Shown here: positions 23,159-34,900 of the stretch, piece after piece | Position numbering within the stretch: position 1 is the stretch's first letter | Layout of the letters: every line of letters starts with the position of its first letter | Translations under genes and position numbers: made by a program | Source of the DNA: Siphonodentalium dalli | Lineage: Eukaryota > Mollusca > Scaphopoda > Gadilida > Siphonodentaliidae | Direction: 5' to 3' | Assembly (NCBI GenBank): GCA_032622095.1 | Contig: CP136063.1 | Span: forward strand, 181,081,956 to 181,145,955 | DNA length: 64,000 nucleotides | The notes under the pieces: generated by a model | What the model was told of the DNA's origin: nothing | What the model saw: only the letters and a program-made list of their open reading frames with translations | Database searches by the model: none

Positions 23159-24264
23159 TTTTATTGTGTAGTCAGCAAGTGGCATGAGTTCAGTTCATGC
23201 CCCATATCAACATTTTTACACAATGTGTGCAAACTGCTAACAATTAATTTTATTACGTCGTTACATGGAAATTCGCAACTTAGTTTATTTATATTAAATC
23301 AATTTGATTTTTAAGATAACCTGAATGTTTACAGAAGAAATCTTTGACTCAAATAAATAATTTTTCTATTTATTATCGATATTAAGATCGTTGTTATTAT
23401 CGTGAATTTATTGAAATTGGCGTACAGTATCACTTTAAGCAGATTTATGTTATTATAATTATATAGAGTGTTAGATGTTAAAAAAAATTTTTAGTCATTA
23501 ATTATGAGACCAGAAAATGAGAATTTAAATTGGCCAAATTCTTTTTTTTTAATTTGGCCGAAAAAAACTCAGAATTAGCCAAAAGATTTTTCAGCCCAGC
23601 ACGAACGCTGGTGAACTGAAAGCGGGATCTTCTAAAATTTTGTGCTCGGGACTCACGCATCAATCTTCAATAAATTCTTTGGTGATTATGCTCAATATAA
23701 CAATGGATCACATTTTGTTGTATCACAACCTCAATTGTAGCGTGAGCAAACTTAAATAATACTTGGGCAATAAACAGTTCCAGCCATAGCTACAAGAGAA
23801 ACATGTGTGTTCCTATAACTGCTAATTTATGCACAACCTGGTATGACTAGTGTATAGGAAATGAACACTGAATATAACGTATCTCTTGCAGGCCACAATT
23901 ACAACAGAAGCATTGTTGTATAAAATCGGATTTCAAGACTACAACTAGAAGATTGGTTATATTATTTGTCCATACTGTGATTTGTTTCTGATGCAACCGA
24001 GTGTAATTCACGATGAAATCTCTTAGTTAAATGAAATTTGCCTTAATTGAGAGTGCTAATAAGATGAGTTCTCCGGCTTGGTATGCTCCAAATGTTTCCA
24101 CAAGATTTCTGTTCTAAAAATAGCCCCTAAAACTGTCCAGAGCATGTGATAATACTAAATTAAATTGATATTAATTGATAGAAGCTTTTCCGGACAGGTG
24201 TCCTGGATTTATAGCTATTATTTGATTCTTTAAAAAAAAATTGTTAGGAAGAGATACACTATCT
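23159..24264. other. No gene seen
   Basis: Unique AT-rich sequence with TTTGGCCAAATT-like words near 23530-23580. 24530-25415 is also featureless and lies downstream of MCPH1. Confidence 0.4.
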
Positions 24265-24268
24265 TTAA

Positions 24269-24524
24269 CCCTTTCATTACGGGAGCTGCGCTGGTGCAGA
24301 ATTAAAGATCATATGCAAGTGCATTCTCTTATAAATGTGAGTTTCCCATATGGAGCCTCGCAATACATAAGAGAATGCACTGGCTTACAAGGTCAAGGCA
24401 AATATTGTTAGGCCAATGTATTCTATTATATATATGCAAGGCTCCCTATGGGAGACCCGCATATGTAAGAGAATGCATTGGCACAGGGTTTTCACAATAT
24501 TTCAGGAAGCTCCAGACATGGAAC
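24269..24524. mobile_element. Family B MITE, copy 6
   Basis: TTAA|CCCTTTCATTACGGGAGCTG start, both hairpins, and CAGGAAGCTCCAGACATGGA at the right without a TTAA. Confidence 0.75.
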
Positions 24525-25419
24525 AGCAGTATATGAAAATAAATGGGAAGAAACTTGGCATAGTTTCCCTTTGTCATTGTCAATGTACCAGCCAAACAGA
24601 ATTTCTTATTTAGAAACAAAAAAGAGCCAAAATGTTGTTTGCTATTCTGATCAGAATTATGACAACATGTTGTTGTACAGAGTATGATGAATAATTTTAG
24701 ATTATTTGACCTCAATACATTCCCAATGATTTCAGAAGCAAAAGATTCTCAGACAATTAAAAATGTATTGGATGAATTTCATAACTCCGCTCCCATCATA
24801 GTGTCATAACCAGGTGTAACATTATGCTGAGCATACCGTCAGATCGGGAATCAATGCTAATGGCTGTCCGGTGTGCATCAATGTGCACATGTTAAATAAC
24901 CCTACTGTGGCATAGAAGGTAAATGGCAAAATTACCTGGACAAATTTGACTCAACGGACCCAATAAGACCACAGTTAAAATAAGACACTAATACAAGCCT
25001 TTCTTGTGCTGCCTCGGGGCTGAATCTTACTGAGCAAAAAGATGAGTTGGGGAATATTGTAAGACTAAATCGTTATATTTCAGAAATTCTCACTTAGTGA
25101 TCATGCAGTTTGTAGCTGAGAGAACAAATGCCAGTCTCAACATTAGGGTCCATTATCATCCATAAAAAGGCACATACCAAACATGTATTTTTTCAGACTG
25201 CCAAAGCAATAAACAGCCACAAATTTTAACATTGGTGTTATTAATTAAATATGACATGCATAAATAACAAATGTGTTGGAAGATAAGTTAGCGACAGAAC
25301 TATAAAATAAATTGCACAAATATACTCAAACCAGTTAGGTCTTGTCTTCTCCTGTTAACCCTGTTATCACTGAAAACAGGAACAATAATTGAAGTCCCGT
25401 GAATTCATCATCTATAGTA

Positions 25420-25782
25420 TTAGTAATGCCCTAAATAATGGACTCCGTAAATACAGCAGAATTAAACACATGGATTCTCGCTTAATTGTCAGGGGGAGGG
25501 GGTAAATGTTGTAATCATTGGTGTGTATTTGGGCAATTGCTTGCATGGTGACATGCTTTAACTCCTTTATTACTAAATGGATTCTTCCACCCAGTTATAA
25601 CAGTATTTATTGGAATAGTCTATCATTGATCTGAAGGGGATATGGCTTGTTGACATTCATCAGAAAACTCTCAGTGAGAGCTTTCCGATGAATGGCAACA
25701 AGCCATATTTACAACTAAATCCTGAAAAATTACACCCATAATTCTGCTGTGGTTATGGAGTAAATTATTTAGGGCATTATTG
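25420..25782. mobile_element. Family D hairpin interrupted by a family C fragment
   Basis: The D left arm 25420-25466 (AGTAATGCCCTAAATAATGG) is followed by unrelated DNA and a C terminus (TTAA|CTCCTTTATTACTAAATGG, 25558-25640). The D sequence resumes at ATATGGCTTGTTGACATTC and runs to GGGCATTATTG|TA. It lies in the probable 3' UTR of MCPH1. Confidence 0.65.
25566..25571 (-). terminator. Possible MCPH1 polyadenylation signal
   Basis: AATAAA on the minus strand, about 250 nt past the stop. It falls inside a family C MITE terminus, so the 3' UTR would run through the family D hairpin remnant at 25641-25782. There is no direct evidence that it is used. Confidence 0.25.
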
Positions 25783-25820
25783 TATGTAGCAGAACATGCA
25801 TGTCATCGCACAACTCAGTC

Positions 25821-25903
25821 TTAGAACTCTGGACTGGAGTCTCTTTTTGGCTTGCCGAGAGTGTACTGACCAAATGGCAGGATCTTCTGCTCTGTAACAC
25901 AGT
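25821..25903 (-). CDS. MCPH1: MCPH1 exon 12, C-terminus and stop
   Basis: An 83-nt coding part reading (D)CVTEQKILPFGQYTLGKPKR, DSSPEF, stop TAA at 25823-25821. The LDCVTEQKILPFGQYTL join parallels human VLDSITQHKVCAPENYLL at the very end of MCPH1. The acceptor is TTTCTTCCAG. A TTAA followed by a family C-like terminus lies 26-30 nt upstream. Confidence 0.92.
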
Positions 25904-28900
25904 CTGGAAGAAAGGAGGCAATCACATATTAACCGTTTCTTTACTAAATGGATGCACACATACAAACTCCTTGCAGGGTTTACCTCCCTTGATGACTCAG
26001 TAAGACCGCTACCATCGGCGACATTTTACCCACATTTGGTGGACTTCCGCGATATTAAGTTATATACTAAGCGAACAGAGCAACATGCTGCCCTTGTTAA
26101 GCACACAAAATATCAAACAAAATTTGTTTAAATTTTGAACCTTAAGTTTGAAAAGTCCCACTAAAACCGAAGAACTATATTTCGAAATGGTGTGATTCGG
26201 TTCTACGATTGTTTTATCAACACAAATGTCGAAACGCACGTGTACGACATTGTCTCAACTCGCACGGCAAGTCAAACACAAGAGTTCTAATTTGCTGCAA
26301 TTTTGACGAGTAGCTTGCGAAAATCGTCAAACAAAACTATCGCTCTGATTTTCCATTCTGTCATTAATTATGTTTTAGTGAGGGAATTGTTCACAAAGCA
26401 CAAAGAAAAGTTGACTTTGAAGCGATCGGATTTTGCCATGATAAATATAGAAACAGACTAGGACCCAGCCGGTGACAGAAAGGAAGTATGACTGGTGCAC
26501 TTTGGTAGAGATTGGCACACACACAGATATAAAACAATACATTGGAAGAGTCCCTTATTTATTTTGAGGGATGTTCAGGAAATCTAAGCATATGACAGAT
26601 AATACAGTAATGCTCGAAGTAATCGACTTCTTAACCACAGCAGAATTATGGGTAACTTTTCAGGATTTAGTCGGAAATATGGCTTGTTGCCATTCATCGG
26701 AAAGTTCTCGCCGAGAGCTTTCCGAGGAATGGCAACAAGCCATATTTCCGACTAAATCCTGAAAAGTTACCCATAATTCTGCTGTGGTTAAGAAGTAGAT
26801 TAATTAGAGCATTACTGTACAAGTGCAGAATGGTTTATACCGGTATTTAGTGGTGGGAAATGTTCAGATAATAAGTTCAACAAAAAGCCTATGGCCATTT
26901 GTTGAACCTACTATCTGAGCAATGCTTTAGTGAATTACTCATCCATGAGTATTTAGTATAAAAAGAGTTAATATCATTTCAACTATTTTCAACTGTTATA
27001 CTTGCAACTTATCCTCAATTATCACAACAATTGTTTAACATGTTTATCCCTTCCATGAATGGAGCTTCAGAAAATTTTGGAAAACCCGGTGACAATGCAT
27101 TCTCTTATATCTGAGAGTCTCCCATAGGCAGACATTGGCATAACAATATTTACCTTGACCTTGTAAGCCAGGGCATTCTCTTATATATGCGAGGCTCCCT
27201 ATGGGATGCTCGCATATATAAGAGAATGCACTGGCACAGGATCTTTACTGCTGCACCAGCAGTGCAATCATTGAGTCTGTTAACGCTTTATACGCATCGG
27301 ATCACATCTGAACTTGACCTTTGACAAACCAAAAACCCTTAGGTTGACCATCACACCTTGTTTCGTTGAAATCATGTGATGTACACAAAAGTTAAGGAGC
27401 GGACACAAAGGGTAGTACTTAGTGTCTGGTGACTTAATCGAGAGAACGATCTTGTCCTGTGACCTTGACCTTCAACAAATTGGAAAACAAATTTGTGCGT
27501 GACAGATCGTTTCCTCTTTTATAGAAACAACTATGCCAAGTTTCAACTGAATTCAATAAAGCATCGCAATGTTATGCAGCGGACATGGACAATCTTACAA
27601 ACTGATGGACGGACAGAAAAGAAAAACACTATATGCTCCCGAATTTGTTTTTGGGGGGCATAAAAAGTCATGCCATATTGACAATTACTATAAACGAAAT
27701 ACACAATAACTAAGTTAGCGACATAGTAAATCGTCTAACTATTTAACTACCCAATTGACATCTACAGTTACTGAATAAAAGCGAAAAAATAACGCATTAT
27801 GGTCACTATACATTTAATTTGATATAATATGATAAAGTAGATGAAATTGTGTCATTAATGATATCCACCAGTAGATTTAAGATTGCCCGCGACAATTTGT
27901 GACTGGTGAATGGAGACACTATCAAGTGATTGACTAAATTTTATCTGATAGATATCTAATAGACTGACACTTATAAGACATAAAACAACTGTAAATGTGA
28001 CAGTTCATTTCACGGTTTGTACGCTTGGTTGAAACAATGTGAAATATAGAAAGACCTTTCATGGTGAAATCACCGATTGGTAGAGATGGGTTTTTTGTCA
28101 ATACCGATTTTACACTGATTACCAAAATATCGTTTGATACTGATGGCTGTTCCAGTTTATCTGTTCATTACTAGTAAGTGTTTTTTTTTATACTTACCGA
28201 GCACCCACAGGGAGTTGAGGCAGCATATATCAGGGTAGTAATCAGTTCCTATATAAATCTGTGCCTTGTCCAAGCAGCTTGTTATCTAAACGATGAGAAT
28301 AAATTAGTGATAATTAGATTTTCCAAACAAATCAGGGCTGATTTTTTTATACGTATTTCTGTGTATTTTGAATATTCTATTGGTTATATATTAAGTCGAA
28401 ACAAAGTCAATGATGCAGATTTGCTTGTGGGTCACTATGGGTACAGCACACTGTCGGAATCATTATCTGAAATGGTAAGTTACAGAGGTCGCCAAGAAAC
28501 CATCTCTAGAATAAAAAAAAAATATTAATAATTTTAAAGCATACAGTTCTCTAACCAGGTCCGGACTTTTTCCTGTGGACCTGTACATTGTCATCTATAT
28601 CATAGGTGTCCAGAAACCAAAAGTATATTCAATATAGAATCATCATCAGAAAAAAACCTAAAATATTGCAGTTGATTTTTTATCAATACTGATGACGAAG
28701 GAGTGTTAAACACCACACTAACTGTTCTTTTTTCTTCACTATTAACCCTTCCATGACTGGAGCTTCCTGAAATTTTGCGAAAACCCTGTGCCAATGCATT
28801 CTGTTATATATGCGATTCTCCCATAAGGAGCCTCCCATATATAAGAGAATACATTGGCCTAACAATAGTTGCCTTGACCTTGTAAGCCAGTGCATTTTCT

Positions 28901-31900
28901 TATATATGTGAGGCTCCCTATGGGGAAACTCACATATATAATAGAATCTAATGCTGCATCAGCACAACTCCCGTCATGAAAGGGCTATTTTAAAACTAAT
29001 CTTCAATAAGTAGAAGTAGCACTTACCTTGCCTCCACACAATGTAATAAGACTAGCAATGTGGTTCTTGGGTGGAACGACTTTCTGTGAGATGAAGATGA
29101 GGCCGACTGATGCCAGCAATCTCAGGTTATAATTCTCCTTCGCTTCCTGCCTCGCCATTCTGGTTACCTGGGTGAAAAATCAACAGACTTTGTTCAAGGC
29201 CCACTTAATTTTTGAATGCCCCGATCATATTACATAAAATATATGCCATATTATATACCATTTGAAAGAGGAAGCTCCAGAACATTGTAGTATCAACTTA
29301 TTCGGGGTAATAAACTGTGGACATGTTGTTTTTGTTGAGATATCGACTTGTGTTTTGTGCTCAAAGTCTATTATTTTCAATGGAAGGGAATAACTGTATA
29401 TCTTAAAGATATAGAATTATTCCCTTGCCATTGAAAATATAGGATAGTTTGAATTCTGTTGCATTCTGGGAGCCGTAATGGGGGAAATGTTTCTCTATCG
29501 AGTCACCAAATATTTGTTTATAGTGCCTTGATATATGGTTTTAATAACAATATAGTGCAGAAAATATGATTAAAATACTATAATTCATCACCATTTGGAA
29601 TATCTGTATCTCAGAAGGTGCACATAGAGTAATAGACAATAGCTGAAATCATAGAAACATTTCCCCCCCCCCCCCCCCCCCCCCGTCTCCTCCCAGAATG
29701 TAACAAACTCAGATATAGAGTTATTACAATACACTTTGCACTAAAATCCAGATGAAACTTAAGCACAAAAAACATGTCGGTACCTCAACAAAAAACAACA
29801 TGTTCACAGCTAATTACACCGCATAAGTTGATAATACAATGTTTTGGAGCTTCCTCTTTCAATAGTTTTTAATATGGCATATAATTTATAAAATGTGATC
29901 AGGGTGTTCGAAAATTAAGTGGGCCTTTAATTATATGAACACTTCCCGAGGGAACTGCATGTCAATGAGAATAAAGTAAAGAAAGGGTTATGTTAAATCT
30001 CAGTGCAACAACCTAAGCCTCATTTTGTTTTTCGCTCATAATAATAACTCTCCTTCATCAATTTGATAGACACGATTGTCTGACCGTACCGCTGAATTGG
30101 TCGTTATCCCAGGGTTTAAACTAAAAGTCACCCAGGTTCCGAAAACTGGTAAAAAAGACACCCAGGTTCCGAAAACTGGTAAAAAGTCACCCAGGTTCCA
30201 AAAACTCGTAAAAAGTCACTCAAATTCCGAAAACTGGTAAAAAGTCATCCAGGTTCACAGAAATTAGCAAACGTAGATTGAATCAAGTGTCATCAGTTGA
30301 TGGTGATTTCGATGTTTATCATGGTTAATCTTAAAGATAACTAATGAAATTTAAAAATTCAACCTGGGCATATTTTTGCCAGTCTCAGCGGATTTGGGTG
30401 ACCTATGATGATAGTTTTGTGATGTTAGTGAATATCAGCTAAAAAAAAAAAAAAATTTACCTGTGCAGCTGGAAACCTGTCTAAACATTCAAATGTCTCC
30501 TCGGGAAGCCAGTGTCCTGCGTCAAGAGATCTCAGAACCTGAAAAAAAGTTGAGAGTACAACATTAACTCTTTCAGTGCCAGGGGCCGATCTCATCGGCC
30601 CTAATTTACGGTCTGTAGAGTGCCAGGGCCGATAAAATCGGCCCTAAAAAAAATAAAAAAATGGGTTGAATTTTTTTTGGGTAAGCTTAAGCATGCTATA
30701 GCGAATTTAAAAACAAACTGGATAAAACCTTAGGGGCATGTTATAACTCAAAACTATCACCAAGTATTCATAGTAATAATTTTGATGCCCAATAAAAAAG
30801 GAAGATTCCCTGGCACTAAACCTACAAAATAAGTCTGGCACTGAAAGAGTTAAAGAATATAAGAAAACATTATTAAAATTGTAAAAAATTGTAAAAAATA
30901 ATAACAAATGATGAAAAATTGTTAGGCCAATGCATTCTCTTATATATGCGAGGCGACCTATGGTCGACTCGCATATATAAGAGAATGCATTGGCACAGGG
31001 TATATGGGTTGATACAAAATCGGACTTGGCACTGAAAGGGTTAAAGAAGTAATCATGGCTTCAGCCCTCAGATTGCAACAGCAACATACAAAAAATTATT
31101 TAACACATTTCTTTTTAGCTTTGTTCCATTGAAATGGTGAAAACCAAATTTATACTGAAGAGTGTCCACGGAATATGTCTAGGTCAACTAGAAGTTCTTT
31201 GCCGCAGCAATTCATGACTATGCTTAACCCTTTTCATGAAGGGAGCTGCGCTGTTCCAGTATAAAAGACCATGTGCCAGTGCATTGTCTTATATATGCGA
31301 GTCTCCCATATATATATCATTGCATATATAAAAGAATGCACTGGCTTACAAGGTCAAGGTAAATATTGTTAGACCAATGCTTTCTCTTATATATGCAAGG
31401 CGCCCTATGGGCAACTCGCATATATAAGAGAATGCATTGGCACAGGGTGTTCGCAAAATTTCAGGAAGCTCCAGTCATGCCAATTTGATAATGATAATGG
31501 TAAAATATGCCCGTGGTAATTCCAACAAAAAGCCATAACTCTGGTGAAAATTGGCGAGCAGAACCCAAATTTTAACTTGACCTGTATGTTAGGCGAGTAA
31601 TCTAACATACCAAATTTCATTCCATGCATAAGGCCAAAAAAAAAAAACAGGTCTGTTTCCGATAACATGGGGAAAATTTTCCAGGTAGGCAGGCAGGGTT
31701 TTTTTTTTTTTTACACTTTTTTTTTTTTTTAACCGGCCATTTGACAGTGATAAAATAGTGTAGTACACCCTATTAACATGTATTATAAAATTGGCATGCT
31801 TTTATACATGCTAACTGGTAATATATTATGCAGCTTGCTGGACTATTATGTATGTCATGTATTAGGTGTTAAAGATATTTTCTAGCTCTAGTATGTGCTC

Positions 31901-34900
31901 CAGTGTGAAAATTCAATGTATTAGACTATGGCCATGGGTTTAGAGTTATTCCTCTTACATACATGTAGTCCATGCAGCTACCAGCCCACAATGCAACAGT
32001 AGCATCTGATACCTTTATTTACAAATTAAATGTGACCAGAACAATGTTACTGACTGTTCTTGGATATGCAGGAATAATCATGTTTTGTTCAAATCTTACC
32101 CTGAATATCTCTGGTGTAGATTGGGCCTGAGGTTACACATTTTATGGCATTCTATTCATCACTGCCGACGCAATTTTCCAGGTGTTGGTGTTGACAGAGA
32201 TCGTTTTATGGAATAAATACTTGCCATTTCAATAAAACCTATTGTATTTTCATCCCCTCTTATTTCTCTTCATAGATGATGATGATCATTATTTTTCAGT
32301 GACAACTTGTCCATATTACCAAATCACTAACTTGTATTGTGGTTTAATGTCACCTATTTCCGACTTATTTTGTTTCAATCCCGGAAAGTTTTAAATAGCA
32401 GAATTGATTACCTGCCAACTTTCAGTGTAATTAACAGCAAGTTATCCAATAATCCTTACAGTACATGTATGCACATCAGATGATCAGAAATGTGTGTTTA
32501 ATACTTGCATAGTGCGAGTTGTTTCTATCAGTGGTATCTGCTACATCAAAGAGAGTCTGTCGTAAATAGTTACACAGAGTTTATTCACGTGACCCACTGA
32601 TGCGTTTGGTTGGTGACACAGCGACCCAGTTGTTGTGTCATTCATAACAGACAGTTGTTTATTTAAAGTGGGGTAAAATCGGGTTTATGTGAATATTCAA
32701 GGATGCCAATGCATTTTAATCTTTGATGACGATTTCGTCTTGTCAATGGTGATGGTGATTTCGGCTTTTGACGACGCTAATTTCCAAGACTGATAACGTA
32801 ATACGGACTGTCATTTTGCCGCCAAAAACGCACATGCTTTTCACTGTTTAATTTTGTCGCGAACAGATGGTCTTTCAGGCAAGTTTTAGGCGAAGGAAGT
32901 TAAGGGAGCTACCGGTATAATTATTGGGAAAACCATAGCCATTAACTCAGACTGACAGTTTACTATGGACTTCGTGAAAAAAAACAAAAATTGAGACCGG
33001 CAAGAAAATCTCAATAGTAATTTAGGGGGCGTTTAATCAGATTAGGCAAAAAAAAAAAACGTCTCTGTTTTCGGTAACCGGCCTGGTTACCGGAAACAGA
33101 GACGTTTTTTTTTTTGGCCTAATCTGATTAAACGCCCCCTAAATTACTATTTCTTTGGCTTCGGAGGAAAAAATATTTGAATTGAGTCGAGGAACATACC
33201 AATCAAGCTCATTATAAATATTAGATATCAATTTTTGAAATCTGTTATTTTCACCACCGGGAATATTTGGAGGCCTGGCAAAAATCAGATGACTTCTTAC
33301 AGAAATAGTATAGGTTTTTTTGACTGACAAGCCGACGAGGCTGAATAACATGTGTCCATTTCTGTATAAAACACAATGACCCCTGTCACACAACATTACA
33401 TGAGACTGGTATGCATTTATGTATACAGAAATACACATAAGTGCATTTATGTTTATCAGCAATAATCATATTGTGGTTATACCTCCCCGTCCTCAGGAAG
33501 GAGTAGAATGTAATTGAACAAAGTTTCAATGCAAATCGGCTTAGATCACTATAATGATATAATTTAATCATAAGCTGTCAATTCATGAAATAATCAGCCA
33601 TAAAGTTATTTCTCGATAACATTATCGGTGTTGGTCCACAGTTGTTGGCCATTATAAACAAATATTAGCTCTAGAAAAAATATAAGTACAAAATGTAGGG
33701 AACAACATGTTTGAGGTACCCTCCCACCTCCATTTTTGCACTTGAAATCTCATCAAAACAATCTAATATCAAAAACATACTTACCATACACTCCTTGACA
33801 GGTTTATCCAGAATAACAACTTTTATCAGCTGAATATAATCAAAAACATGGCAAAATTTGGGCTGACACAACTTCATTAGCACAGAAGATGTGTGATCGA
33901 TAACTCTTTTGGTTGGCGATTATCGCATTTCAGTTGTGTCATCCCAAATTTTGTCATGTTTTTTATTATATTCAGCTGATAAATGTTGCTATTCTGGATA
34001 AACCTGTCAAGGAGTGTATGGTAAGTATGTTTTTTGATATTTGATAGTTCTGTATATATTGGTGTTTATGTCCAAAGCAGATTTGTTTTGATGAGATTTC
34101 AAGTGCAAAAAGGGAAGTGGGAGGGTACCTCAAACGTGTTGTTTCCCTACTTTTTCTACTTGTATTTATTCTAGGGCTAATATCTATTTATAATGGCCAA
34201 CAACTGAGCGTTGGTCACTCTGCCAGAAAACACAGGTGGCAGTGGACATTGTTGGCAGAATTGTTGATCACAATTGGGCAACCAATGAAAATGATCAAAA
34301 TGACGTTTCTCTACAAGTGGATGCCTGATTGAAATATTGGTGAAATCTAGAAGTTTTTGACTAATACTGGGATTAAATTATAAGAAATAACTCTTGTTTC
34401 GATTAAGGTTATGAGTAAAATCAGAAAAGTTTGAAGAAAATTTACTATAACGCACGTTATGTAATTTATTTTCAGACTTTTCGGTTATAACTGCAAAACT
34501 TCAATCAAAACAAGAATTATTTCTCAAATAATATAAAGCTCTAACACTGATGATGTACATGACATGAATCAATATGCAATGATTATGAAATATAAAAGTT
34601 ACCCATTCTTTCGAGACAAGCCAACAGCCTCTTCCAATACAGTGCATCACATTTAGAGTTCTCCTTTGCTCTCCTATAACCACATGCGTAGTCATCTCGG
34701 AAACTGTGTCAGTAATAACAAATCCTCCAAGTTTCTTTATGATTGATAAGACAACATCCTGTTCACTGAAAGGATTGAAGGATTATTTTGTTTTATAAAT
34801 TATCAAAGAAAGATGATCTAAAACCTCAACTACACACATGTACACTGCTCATTACTTAGCTGTTAAAATGACACAGCCATTACCCAGTTAGTATTGACTC

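Noticed and set aside
28178-28528. 116-codon + strand ORF
   Set aside because: It overlaps MCPH1 exon 11 in antisense, has no recognisable domain and begins in a T run.
30124-30258. Regular repeats that could suggest a CRISPR-like array
   Set aside because: Contiguous minisatellite units without unique spacers, in an intron of a eukaryotic gene.
31600-31740. A- and T-rich runs looking like a processed retrogene tail
   Set aside because: The runs occur on both strands in a short space with no coding sequence or target duplication.
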